Source of the DNA: Corynebacterium sanguinis
GTDB lineage: Bacteria; Actinomycetota; Actinomycetes; Mycobacteriales; Mycobacteriaceae
DNA length: 64,000 nt
Assembly: GCF_007641235.1 (NCBI RefSeq)
Contig: NZ_CP038157.1
Coordinates: 496,001 to 560,000 of the forward strand
Reading direction: 5' to 3'
In this document: in pieces, positions 16,547 through 26,295 of the stretch
How the letters are laid out: each line of letters starts with the position of its first letter
How positions within the stretch are numbered: position 1 is the stretch's first letter
Notes under the pieces: model-generated
Told to the model about the DNA's origin: nothing
The model's input: only the letters and a program-made list of their open reading frames with translations
The model's database searches: none
Translations under genes and position numbers: made by a program

Positions 16547-18046
16547 CTAGCGCAGGATGTCGCGGCCAAGCTTCAGCGTCGTCGCCAGGGTCGTCGCCCA
16601 GGTCTGGCTGTCGATGCCGTTGTTGACCACGTTCATGAACCGCGTCTGGGTGACGTTGCGCGACTCGGTGTACTTCGTAATGCCGTGATCGCCGTGACGA
16701 CGCCCCACGCCGGAGGCCTTCCAGCCACCCATCGGCGCGTCGATCGCGGACCACGCCGGCGCGTATCCCTCGTTGATGTTGACCGTTCCCGACTCGAGGC
16801 GGGAAGCCAGCTTCTTGCCGGTGGCGGGCGCCGCCCACACCGAGGAGTTCAGACCGTACTCGGTGTCATTTGCGCGGCGCACAGCTTCGTCGTTGGAGTC
16901 GACGACCTCGATGTAGACCACGGGGCCGAACACCTCATCGCGGTGCAGGTCGGCACTTTCCGGCACGTCCGCGAGGACGGTCGGGGCGTAGAAGGCGTCG
17001 CCAAGCTCGCGCAAGCGCTTGCCGCCTGTCAGGACGGTGGCGCCCTTGCTCACGGCGTCGTCAACGAAGCGCTCGACCAGGTCAGCGTGCTCGGCGGAGA
17101 TCAGCGAGCCCATGTCGATGTTCCAGTCGGTACCGCCGCCGACCTTGAGCTGCTTGACGCGGTTGACGAACGCCGGGATGAACTTGTCAGCGACCTTGCG
17201 GTGGACGTAGATTCGCTCGATCGAGATGCAGAGCTGGCCGGAATTGCCGAAGCAAGCGGGCCAGATCCCGTTGACGGCCCTGTCGATATCGGCATCGTCG
17301 GCGACGATTAGCGGGTTCTTGCCACCGAGTTCCATCGAGTAGTCGATCAGGCGCGGCGCGACCTGCTCGGCCAGCGAGCGGCCGGTCTCGGTGGAACCGG
17401 TGAACATCAGGTAATCGCACTCGTCGGTGATGGCCTGGCCCACCTCGGAACCGCGGCCGGTGACCACGTTGAAGATGCCGTCGGGAAGCCCGGCCTCGGC
17501 GAGCAGTTCCGCGCCGAGCATCGCGGACAGCGGCGTCTGGGAATCGGGCTTGAGCACGACGGCGTTGCCCGCGAGGATGGCGGGGATCGCATCGGAGATG
17601 GTCAGCGTCAGCGGGTAGTTGAACGGCGCGATAGCCCCGACGACGCCCTTCGGGGCGTACTCTTCGCGTGTCGACGTCAACACCGGCACGACAGCACGGC
17701 GCCCCTGGGGCTTGAGCAGCTTCTCCGCCCGGTACGCGTAGTGCCGCGCGGTCATGGCGACATCGAGAACTTCCTCGAGTGCGCTGAGACGGTTCTTGCC
17801 ATTCTCGGCCTGAATCGTGTCCATGATCTTGTCGCGGTTGTCGATGACAAGGTTGTGGAATTTCAGGAAGATCTTGCGGCGCTGACGGAAGCTGGTTTTC
17901 GCCCAGCGCTTCTGCGCGCGGCGAGCGACGGCGAATGCCTCGCGGGTGTCTTCCTTGGTGTGGGCCGTTACTGTGGCGATAACCTCACCGGTGGCCGGAT
18001 TGATGATGTCTTGAGTGGCGCGCTCGGGCGCGATTGCGTGAGTCAT
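16547..18046 (-). CDS. gabD2: Succinate-semialdehyde dehydrogenase (NADP+)
   Basis: A 499-residue aldehyde dehydrogenase that should oxidise succinate semialdehyde to succinate. The oxyanion/NADP region has APFNYPLTLT, the general-base glutamate sits in MELGGKNP, and the nucleophilic cysteine lies in GNSGQLCISIERIYV. The overall sequence resembles the GabD2 type of mycobacteria and corynebacteria. It is transcribed divergently from an SDR gene with about 94 nt between the two starts. No gabT transaminase is adjacent, so the source of substrate is not shown here; related aldehydes are possible. Confidence 0.85.
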   Translation of the reverse strand: MTHAIAPERATQDIINPATGEVIATVTAHTKEDTREAFAVARRAQKRWAKTSFRQRRKIFLKFHNLVIDNRDKIMDTIQAENGKNRLSALEEVLDVAMTARHYAYRAEKLLKPQGRRAVVPVLTSTREEYAPKGVVGAIAPFNYPLTLTISDAIPAILAGNAVVLKPDSQTPLSAMLGAELLAEAGLPDGIFNVVTGRGSEVGQAITDECDYLMFTGSTETGRSLAEQVAPRLIDYSMELGGKNPLIVADDADIDRAVNGIWPACFGNSGQLCISIERIYVHRKVADKFIPAFVNRVKQLKVGGGTDWNIDMGSLISAEHADLVERFVDDAVSKGATVLTGGKRLRELGDAFYAPTVLADVPESADLHRDEVFGPVVYIEVVDSNDEAVRRANDTEYGLNSSVWAAPATGKKLASRLESGTVNINEGYAPAWSAIDAPMGGWKASGVGRRHGDHGITKYTESRNVTQTRFMNVVNNGIDSQTWATTLATTLKLGRDILR

Positions 18047-18128
18047 AATGTCCCCTCGTGCGGATTAATACTGCTAAGCCTTAACAGCAATCTTGCTGCA
18101 ATCCTACACATGTGACCACCTTTACATC

Positions 18129-18134
18129 TATGAT
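18129..18134 (+). promoter_or_regulatory. -10 element of a leaderless SDR transcript
   Basis: TATGAT ends 6 nt before the ATG at 18141, which places the transcription start at or next to the start codon. No ribosome binding site precedes that ATG. Confidence 0.5.
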
Positions 18135-18140
18135 TATCCC

Positions 18141-18932
18141 ATGCCAACATCACAAGAACGCAGTAAAAGTATCTTCATCAGTGGCGGGGCATCCGGCATT
18201 GGGATGGAGACTGCCAAGCGCATGCTCGACCACGGCTGGACTGTCGGTTGCTACGACATCGTGCCGGTTGAATGGCACCAGGGCGAGGACATAGACGAGG
18301 GCCAGTTGATCACCGGCCACCTCGACGTTCGCTCCTGGGACGATTGGGAGAATGCGATGAAGGACTTCACCTCGCACACCGGTGGCCGTCTCAACGCTTT
18401 CTTCAACAACGCGGGGGTCATCATCGATGGCTTGATCAAGGACCAGGACCCCGACCGCATCCAGTGGATCAACGACATCAACTGCGTTGGCGTCACATAC
18501 GGCGCAAAAGCCGCTCACCCCTATTTGGAACGCACCAAAGACTCCGTCATGATCTCGATGGGCTCCGCATCCGCAATCTACGGCCAGCCCGAGATCAGCA
18601 CCTACTCCGCCTCGAAGTTCTACGTCAAGGGCCTCACCGAGGCACTGAGCCTGGAATGGGCAAAGAACAAGATCCGTGTTCACTCCCTCGCCCCGCTCTG
18701 GGCGAAGACGAAGGTGGCCGAGGTCAACGCGCGCTCCACCCGCACCCTCGGCGTGCGCCTTGAGCCGGGCGACGTTGCAGATGTGGCAGCCAAGCTGTTC
18801 GCGGAGCCCAGCTTTTACGACAAGCTGCGCGTCCACCACGGCGTCAGCGTCCCGGACAAGGTGCTCAAGACCCTGGCCGACTTCTCCCCTGACCTGATGA
18901 AGCGCTTCTCGACTAAGCTCCTGGTTGGCTAA
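18141..18932 (+). CDS. Short-chain dehydrogenase/reductase (SDR) family oxidoreductase
   Basis: A 263-residue classical SDR: the cofactor loop reads SGGASGIG (residues 12-19), followed by NNAG, a catalytic Ser region (ISMGSAS) and the YSASK active-site pair. I chose ATG 18141 because an upstream in-frame codon at 18093 would add 16 residues with no homology, and because a -10 hexamer lies immediately before 18141. The substrate is unknown. The gene is divergent from gabD2 and convergent with rplL, with a bidirectional terminator in between. Confidence 0.85.
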   Translation: MPTSQERSKSIFISGGASGIGMETAKRMLDHGWTVGCYDIVPVEWHQGEDIDEGQLITGHLDVRSWDDWENAMKDFTSHTGGRLNAFFNNAGVIIDGLIKDQDPDRIQWINDINCVGVTYGAKAAHPYLERTKDSVMISMGSASAIYGQPEISTYSASKFYVKGLTEALSLEWAKNKIRVHSLAPLWAKTKVAEVNARSTRTLGVRLEPGDVADVAAKLFAEPSFYDKLRVHHGVSVPDKVLKTLADFSPDLMKRFSTKLLVG

Positions 18933-18979
18933 TTGCGTTTCTTAAGCCGGCGCGCCTCGTGGGAGGGGCGTCGGCACGC

Positions 18980-19026
18980 AAAAAAGCTCCCCACCCCAGC
19001 GATGATTGCTGGAAGTGGGGAGTTTT
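18980..19026. terminator. Bidirectional terminator between the SDR gene and rplL
   Basis: The hairpin CTCCCCAC...GTGGGGAG with an inner CCAGC/GCTGG stem is flanked by six A on the left (a U run for the minus-strand rplL transcript) and five T on the right (U run for the plus-strand SDR transcript). Confidence 0.9.
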
Positions 19027-19046
19027 TCGCTTGGGTGAGGCGGTGA

Positions 19047-19436
<390 letters not shown>

Positions 19437-19502
19437 TGTGGCTTCCTTTCTTTCGGGTGGCCGCCTACGCGGCCGCATGTATGTGGTGGTGCGTGGCGCC
19501 GC

Positions 19503-20024
19503 TTACGCGGCTTCGCCCTGCTTGTCCTGCAGCGCAGCGACGAGGCGGGCAGTCTTGGATGCCGGAGCCTGGAACAGGCCGGCAGCCTTGGCCAAGGAGC
19601 CCTGGAAAGCGCCTGCGATCTTGGCAAGGGTGGTCTCGCGGTTATCCATCTCAGCGATGGCGTCAACCTGGGCAGCGGACAGGACGTTGCCGTCCATGTA
19701 GCCGCCCTTGATCACGAACGCGTCGTGAGCCTTGTTGAACTTCTTCATCACCTTCGCAGCGTCAACTGCCTCGCCCTTGATGAAGGCGACGGCGGTCGGG
19801 CCGGTCAGGAGATCATCGAGACCCTCCATGCCATTCTCGCGTGCAGCGATCCTGACGAGGGTGTTCTTGGCGACGTGGTACTCGACATCGAAACCGAGCT
19901 CACCGCGCAGTTCCTGCAGCTGACCAACGGTCAGACCACGGTACTCGGTGAGAACAATGGAGCTCGCCTCCTGGAACTTGCCCTTCAGGACAGCCAGCTC
20001 GGCAGTGTTTTTCGGGTTTGCCAT
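19503..20024 (-). CDS. rplJ: 50S ribosomal protein L10
   Basis: L10 anchors the L7/L12 stalk to 23S rRNA. The 173 residues run from MANPKNTAELAVLKGKFQ through the conserved YRGLTVGQL RNA-binding segment to a helical tail that binds L12 dimers. AAGGAGG precedes the ATG at 20022-20024. A structured L10 leader with an attenuator-like hairpin lies upstream, so L10-L12 autoregulation is expected. Confidence 0.97.
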   Translation of the reverse strand: MANPKNTAELAVLKGKFQEASSIVLTEYRGLTVGQLQELRGELGFDVEYHVAKNTLVRIAARENGMEGLDDLLTGPTAVAFIKGEAVDAAKVMKKFNKAHDAFVIKGGYMDGNVLSAAQVDAIAEMDNRETTLAKIAGAFQGSLAKAAGLFQAPASKTARLVAALQDKQGEAA

Positions 20025-20093
20025 GACACACGCCTCCTTCCAATAATTAACGTCCTACAATCCGCCCGGGGCACGATCGCTTGAGAACGACAA

Positions 20094-20119
20094 GTGCCCC
20101 GTGCAGAAGCACGGGGCAC
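20094..20119 (-). terminator. Attenuator-type hairpin ahead of rplJ
   Basis: On the minus strand GTGCCCCGTGC, loop TTCT, GCACGGGGCAC forms a perfect 11-bp stem, followed by TTGTCGTT. It lies about 70 nt before rplJ at the 3' end of the L10 leader and could cut transcription into rplJL. Confidence 0.65.
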
Positions 20120-20259
20120 CATGAATCAGGCCTCGTCTCTCCTGCGTGGGCCGTTCCCTGGAGGGGAAACCTTCGACTCCGCAGCTGCGGAGCGACCGAC
20201 GGTCTTCGGTGAAACTTGAGGGCGGGGAGGTGACTCCCCGTTCAAACTTCGGGCCTGAT
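20094..20259 (-). ncRNA. Ribosomal protein L10 leader RNA (cis-regulatory)
   Basis: The region folds into an L10-leader-like structure: a closing stem ATCAGGCC/GGCCTGAT formed by 20252-20259 and 20125-20132, internal hairpins (CGGGGAG/CTCCCCG, and CTCCGCAG/CTGCGGAG), and a final terminator-like hairpin. In this family excess L10-L12 binds the leader and represses rplJL. The 5' strand of the closing stem starts immediately after the stop codon of the preceding gene, so the promoter must lie inside that gene or the leader is made by read-through. Confidence 0.75.
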
Positions 20260-20260
20260 G

Positions 20261-23200
20261 TTATCCGATTGCCTGCTGCGGAGCCAAATCGTCCTCGCCG
20301 CTGCGCACCTGCTTGAGCGCACGCCAGGCTGCGACGAACAGCACGATACCGCCGATGAGCGCCATCGCCCCAAGGCCGAAGGCGAGCCCTGCCCAGAACC
20401 CGCCGGCGGTCACTGCGGACGCCGCGTCGTAGGCCTTCGACTTCTCGGGCGAGTTGCCGTCGATGGAGGAGACGATACCGCCGCCCCCGCCGAGGGCAAG
20501 GGAGTCTTCCGGAGCAGCCTGGTCGACCGTGCCGGGGTCGTCGGCAACCTCGCCGCCCTCGACAACCTCGCCACCCTCGACTGATTCACCGCCGCCGACG
20601 CTCGTCTCGGTTCCGCCGGTGGCCACAGCTGCGGGCTGGGAGATCGCCGGAGCAGACCCGCTGCTGCCGCCGGAGACGGTCTGGGCGGGCTGCTGCGTAG
20701 CGGGTTGCTGTGCCGGGGCCTGCCCACCGGACGGCGCGGCCGGCTGCTCAGCTGGCTGCGCGGCACCGCTCTGATCCTCGACCATGACCACTGCACCCTC
20801 AGGACTGTCTTCCCCTTGATCCGCCTCCGCTCCGTCGCGCGCGACAAGCTGCTGGAACAGCGGGCCTGCGTCATTGTCCAAGGCAATAAACGAGTTCTCG
20901 AGCTCGCGCAGGCCATCGATGATCGCCTGCTGCACAGAACCCTCGTCAGACGTTGTGGTGACCGTGTCGATGGGCGCGCTCGGACTGACAGGCGGCTGCG
21001 GCTGTGTTGGTTCCTTACCGCCACCGAGGATGCCTCCGAGTGCGAGGACGGCTCCGGCGAGATTTTCAATCGCCTTGGCCAGTTTGTCCCATACGCCAGC
21101 GCCCGGCGTTGCAGGCTCATCGTCGGGGCCGTCGCCCGTCTCATCGCCCGGCGCGGAGGCGCAGTCCTCACCCGCGGCCGGTAGTGAACTATAGCCCTCA
21201 TTCTTGTACTTACGCGCCTGCCCAATTGCCTCGTCACCGACGGCAAACGTGGCCCGCAGTTCCTTTTTAAACTCTCCTCCATCACGCGCGGTGCCAGTGT
21301 AGAGGAAGGTCGCCGCGTAGAGGCCCGGTTCGCTAAACCCGAACGCCTGGTGATCGTGATGATTAAAACCGTAGGTCAGGTGCGATGCCGGATCAGCGGA
21401 GTCAAGTTCTTTGTCCAACCGTCCCACGTTCTCGTGCCAGGTGACAATCCTGCCCGGTCCGGTGACGTCACTCAGCGAGACCTTTATGCTAGTTCCTTCC
21501 GCAAGCGTGTCGGATTTCAGAGCCGTGGTGGAGAAACCAAGCCAGGGAAGGTCAGAGACCTGCGCCTGCGGTAGCATCCACACCTGCTTGAAATCACCGA
21601 GGAACGAGTCCTTGAGGTTCTTAGGTATTTCCTGCTTAGCCGAATCAGGGACCTCGAAGAGGAATGTTCCGCTCTCACGGACAGCGGGGTGGTGCACATC
21701 ACTGTCGTCGTGAAGCCGTGCCTGGACCTCGCCGTCATCCTCAGCGAGCGTGAGATCCATGTGCCCCGAGGTGATAAATGCATCGGGCTTCGTCGATAGC
21801 GCCTGTGCCGCGTAGCAGAGCTGGGCGTTCCCGCCGTCCGGCGCCGGCACGGGTGCCTCAGATTCCGGCGCCGTCGTCTCAGGCGCCTTGCCATCAACGT
21901 AGGTCTTTACCTCGTTGAGGTTAATGGTCGTTCCTTTAGGTAAGCCTACATCCGAGTCCTCACCCACGAGCCAGTATTGGGTGACCGGCTCGGTCTTCTC
22001 CGTCGTGCCGTCTTTGTGTTCTGCGCGCCCTTGCCATGTGATCTCGTAGATTCCCGGTTCGGTAAACGTCCAGTTGAAGTGGCCATGGGCGCCCACCTTG
22101 TACGGAACGCTGTGCAAATTCTCATCCGCACTACTAAAGAAACGATCGTTCGAATTATTCCGTGAGTGGTGGAAAAAGATCTGCATCTCGCCTGGCCCCT
22201 TGTAATCAACAAGGTCGAAAAACATCAAGTTATCCTTGAAATTCGACGGGATGGCCTCCTCATTTGGCTCGTGTGCCCTGTCAAACGCACCGAGGCCCGA
22301 CCACAATGGACGCCACTTATCCATAAAGCTTGTGGCCTGAGGCGCAAGCCATACTGCCTGGCCTGGCTTGCCCAAAAAGGCAGTGTCCTCAGTGATAACT
22401 GTCCGTGAGATTTCCCGGCCTTTGCTATCCGCATCACGGGGGAGGCGGAAGCAAAGGGAATCCATTGGCACAACCTGCTGACCATCCACCGCCATGACGG
22501 TGAGCTTGTCGCCGTTCATTCGGGTGCCATAGAGCGCGTCGTTGTGGGACTGGTAGACCAACTTGCGGCCCGCGCACACATGCGGTTTAGACCCGCCCTC
22601 GGCCTTCTGGTCCGCAGGTAGGTTGACGCCGAAGCCTGTGTTGCCGTGCTTATGCCCGGATGCGGTGAGCTTCGTCTCGCCCTCGGGCTCGCTGGGTTCA
22701 GCCGGAACGGCGGTCTCGCTGGGCTTCGCGCTAGTCGACACCTGCGTCGCCGTCGTCGTGGGCTTTGCCGTCGTCTCTGCCGGGTAGTCGGAGACTGCGG
22801 CGCGGCCTTCACCTCGTTGAGGTTCTTGGTGGTTCCCTTCGGTAGGCCGACGCTCGAGTCGTCGCCGACGAGCCAGTATTGCGTGACCTTGTCGGATGCG
22901 GTCTCTGAGCCGTCGTCAAGCGTCGCCCGAGCTTGCCACTGGATGGCGTAGATGCCTGGCTTGGTAAAGGCCCAGCTGAACTGGTTCGTCTTACCCACGT
23001 TGTAGGCGAAGCTCAGAGGCTTCTCATCAGTGGTCGAGAGGACCCGTACGACCGGGGAGACCTTGTTTTTGAAGTAGATGTGCACATCACCGCCTTCCGG
23101 GCCCTGGAAGTCGGTCATCTCAAATCTCACCTGGTTGTCTCGGAAGTTGGTGGGCACCGCATCGTCGCCTGTCATCCGCTTCGAGTCAAAAGCACCAATC

Positions 23201-23673
23201 CCAGTAGACATGGGCCGTGGCGGGATCGTCTTATCGGCGGTGGCAGGTGCCACCCACACGGTGTCACCGGGCGTGCCCAGGAAGGACAAATCCTCAGGAA
23301 TGACCATCCGTGTAAGGTCCTGTCCTTTATCATCGGCGTCCGGCGCGAGGCGGAAACAAAAATCATCCTGGTTCGTCACCTCGGTGCCGTCGAGTGCCAT
23401 CACGGCAAGCTTTCCCGCTGTATCGTTCGCGGCGTAGAGGGGAACCTCACGCGACTGGTAAGCCAGCTTGCGCCCCGCGCAAGGGTGGGTCACGGTCTTG
23501 CCGTCGGCGGTTTTCATCTTCACATCACCAGGCAGGTCCACGCCAAAACCGGGGGTGCCGGCCTTGTGGTCTGTGGCGATCGGCGCCGACGAGTCGGCCG
23601 CCAGAGCGACGACGGGCGCCTGCCCCGCCGCGAGGGCCGCGGCGAGGGGTACTGCGAGATATGACTTTCTCAC
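20261..23673 (-). pseudogene. Surface-anchored repeat protein (choice-of-anchor M type), frameshifted
   Basis: Two adjacent frames together encode one exported protein of about 1130 residues: the 5' part (to about 22790) has a signal peptide and one repeat domain, and the 3' part carries two further repeats, a Pro/Gln/Ser-rich stalk and a C-terminal membrane helix with a basic tail. Both parts share CAGRKLxYQS and a [W/F]-x-F-x-x-PGxY motif, so they are one broken gene. The break lies between about 22760 and 22795 and is mended by one extra base. The true start is probably GTG 23673, not the ATG at 23682, because AAGGAG abuts the ATG but is correctly spaced for the GTG. The family accompanies Zn/Mn-type ABC importers of actinobacteria. 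Confidence 0.8.
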
Positions 23674-23686
23674 TAAAATCATCTCC

Positions 23687-24745
23687 TTATACGGGTTCGA
23701 CCCGGCTGAGGCGGATCTTCTCCGCCACCACGCCTTGACGCGGGGCGAAGAGCCAGCTGAGGACAAAGATGGCGGTGACGGCCAGCACGATCGTCGCGCC
23801 AGTCGGAGAATCGTAGGACCAGGACAACCACACCCCGATGACGCTGGCGAAGGCCCCGATTCCGGCGGCCAGCCACATCATCGTGCCGAGGTTGTCGGTA
23901 TAGAGGCGCGCGGCCGCCGCGGGCGTGACCAACAGCGCGAGGACCAAGATGTTGCCAATGGTCTGCACCGAGATCACCACCGCGGCAGTCACGCTGAGGT
24001 AGAGGGCAAGGTCGAGCGCGTAGACCGGCAGGTTCATCGCGCGCGCGGTCTCACGGTCGAAGGCGACGGCGCTGAGCCACGGGCCCAGCACCACCATGAG
24101 CGCGATGATGACCGTCCCGGCGACGGCGCACACCCAGATCGCCCCGGTGTCCACGCCAGTCAAGGAGCCGAAAAGGAACGAGCTTAGCGACGCCGTGTAG
24201 CCCTCCACCCGGGAGATCACCACCAGGCCGAGCGCGAAGGCGGCGGCGAAGACGATGCCGATGACGGAGTCCTCCTTGATCCGGCGCCGCTGGGTGAGCG
24301 TGGATATGGCCACGGCCACCACGACCCCGGCGACCGCGCCGCCGAGCAAGACAGAGACCTCGAGCGCGAAGGCCAGGGCAATGCCTGGGAAGACGGCGTG
24401 GGCGACGGCGTCGCCAATGAACGACATCCCGCGCAGCACCACGTAGCACCCCACCACCGCGCAGACCACGGAGGAGATCAACGCGACGGCCAGGGCCCGC
24501 GGTAAGAACGCAAGCTGCGGGTTCGCCACATCGGCGAGGAACTCGAGCTTCTCGCCCACAAACATCGCCCCCAAATCGGCGTGGCCCTGGGAGATCACGG
24601 TGCGCTCCCCGGCCGGAGCGATGTTCTCATCCGCGCTGACCTGCTGCTGCAGCGCAGGGTCCTTATCGGCAACCTGGGCCACAGCCGCGGGCGCGTGGAG
24701 CCCCATCGCGGCAACCACGGCGAATGCCGCAAGAGTGCGTTTCAT
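23687..24745 (-). CDS. Zn/Mn-type ABC transporter permease with a foreign exported N-terminus (probable fusion)
   Basis: Residues about 70-352 are a polytopic permease of the ZnuB/TroC (ABC-3) family, with the conserved VLRGMSFIGDAVAH motif and about eight helices. The first 60 or so residues are different: a signal peptide (MKRTLAAFAVVAAMGLHAPA) followed by the start of a surface-repeat domain, VISQGHADLGAMFVGEKL. A secreted start joined to a permease suggests an in-frame deletion that merged a repeat-protein gene with the permease gene. ATG 24745 has GGAAAGGA upstream and lies 3 nt after the restored end of the binding-protein gene. No ATPase gene is present in the locus. Confidence 0.8.
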   Translation of the reverse strand: MKRTLAAFAVVAAMGLHAPAAVAQVADKDPALQQQVSADENIAPAGERTVISQGHADLGAMFVGEKLEFLADVANPQLAFLPRALAVALISSVVCAVVGCYVVLRGMSFIGDAVAHAVFPGIALAFALEVSVLLGGAVAGVVVAVAISTLTQRRRIKEDSVIGIVFAAAFALGLVVISRVEGYTASLSSFLFGSLTGVDTGAIWVCAVAGTVIIALMVVLGPWLSAVAFDRETARAMNLPVYALDLALYLSVTAAVVISVQTIGNILVLALLVTPAAAARLYTDNLGTMMWLAAGIGAFASVIGVWLSWSYDSPTGATIVLAVTAIFVLSWLFAPRQGVVAEKIRLSRVEPV

Positions 24746-24748
24746 CTT

Positions 24749-26295
24749 CTATTCCTTTCCTTTCAGGCATTCGCTAAGCGACGCCCCATTGGCCCTCATA
24801 AATTCCACGTACGACCTCGCCTCACCCGAGCCCTCGGGATCGAGCGAGTCGCCCGGATGGGGCACACACGCACCCCGAGGGTCTTCGCCGTCTCCGTCAA
24901 CTCGTTCGACTTGCCCGCCAGCTCCGGTTCCAAGAACACGGCGGGGACGTCGAGGTTCTCCAGCGTCCTCGTCAGCGCCATGAGGTCTCGCGGGCTCGCC
25001 TGCACGCTGGGGTTGGGGGTGACAAACCCCGCGATTTTCATCCCGTAGGCCCTCCCGAGGTACGAATACCCGTGGTGGGTGGTGACCAGGTTGCGGTTTT
25101 CCTCCGGGATAGACTGGATCGCTGCGCGCATGAACTCGTCGACCTCGTCGAGCTGCGCGAGGTATCCCCTCGCGTTGCCGGCGTAGGCGTCCGCGTTCGC
25201 CGGGTCAGCGGCACTGAGCTCGTCGCGCACGACTTGTACCACTGCCTTCATCGCGGAGACGTCGTGCCACAGGTGGGGATCGAGCTCGCCGTGGACGTGC
25301 CTGCCCAGCACCGCCTGCGGCAAGAGATAGGTCTCCTGCCCAGGCTCGCCGAGGAAGCGGAACTCGCGCTGCGGCGGGATCGGCTGCAGCGTGGTGTTCG
25401 GCACCGCGATGACCGCCTCGTCGGTCCCCAGGTCCGGCGGGGCGTCCCCGCGCAGGACGATATCGCTGCTCTCCCCATCGACGACGGTGGCGATGTCGAC
25501 GTGCCCGTGGTCAATCACCTGCTTGCCGGGCGCGGCCTGCGCAGGGTCGTTTCCCACCACCACGGTCACGGTGCGCTCGACGCTCTCGCGCACCTCCGTG
25601 GCATCGACGGAGGGGCGCACATCGGCCCGGAAATCCAGCTCGTAGACACCGGGTTTCGAAAACGCCCAGCTCACGTGCGTGTGGGCGTCGGTAGGCAGCG
25701 TCGTGACGTCCTTGTGGTCCACTCGGTCCCGGGTGTTGAACAACACCTCGGGCGTGCCGAAGGTCCCCAGCACGAACGCCGCCGCCTCACCCGGCCCGCG
25801 CGTGCCGGTGAGCCGGAAGTCCGCCACCGCCGTGGGCGGGAGGTCGCCCTTGGTGGCCACCTTCAACCCGAGCCACACCGTATCCAGGCTGGCGTCTTCG
25901 ACCAGCGGAATCGGGCTAAACCCGTAGCGCTGCGCCTGCTCGGCCAGCTCCACCACGGCCGCGCCCGGGCGCGCCGTGGTCTCCACCGTGCGCGTGAGCG
26001 ACTGCGGCTCGAGGAGGAGCCCGTTGGTAAACACGACGTCCGCATAGGCGATATCCCGGGTGGCGTGCAGCCTCGGCTCGTAAGTGTGCGGATCCACGCC
26101 GGGGGGCATGAGCCCGGTCACCGTCGCGGCGTCCCCGGCGACGTTCTTCACGACGTCGCTAAGAATCGACGTGGAGGCGACGACGCGGAGGCGACCATCC
26201 TCGCTCCCGCCCCCGGGCGTCGCGGCGTTCCCGGGGGCACAGGCGGTCAAGAGCGCAACCGCCCCCGCTGCCAGGATTGCTGCGTACTTGCTCAC
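24749..26295 (-). pseudogene. Anchored-repeat ABC transporter substrate-binding protein, C-terminal frameshift
   Basis: A lipoprotein (lipobox LLTACAPG) of the ZnuA/TroA metal-binding family with a surface-repeat domain (ISWAF-like VSWAFSKPGVYELDF) inserted between the halves. Probable metal ligands are the His residues in VDPHTYEP, DPHLWHD and THHGYSYL. The uninterrupted frame ends at 24796 in a nonsense Arg-rich tail. One extra G in the CGGGC run near 24850 restores GDSLDPEGSGEARSYVEF and a stop at 24749-24751, 3 nt before the permease start. The lost tail includes the Asp expected to be the fourth ligand. GTG 26295 overlaps the upstream TGA. Confidence 0.85.

Noticed and set aside
21936..21950. 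DtxR-box-like TTAGGTAAGCCTAC
   Set aside because: It lies in the middle of coding sequence specifying VGLPKGT, which recurs in the sister repeat with different codons; not upstream of any gene.
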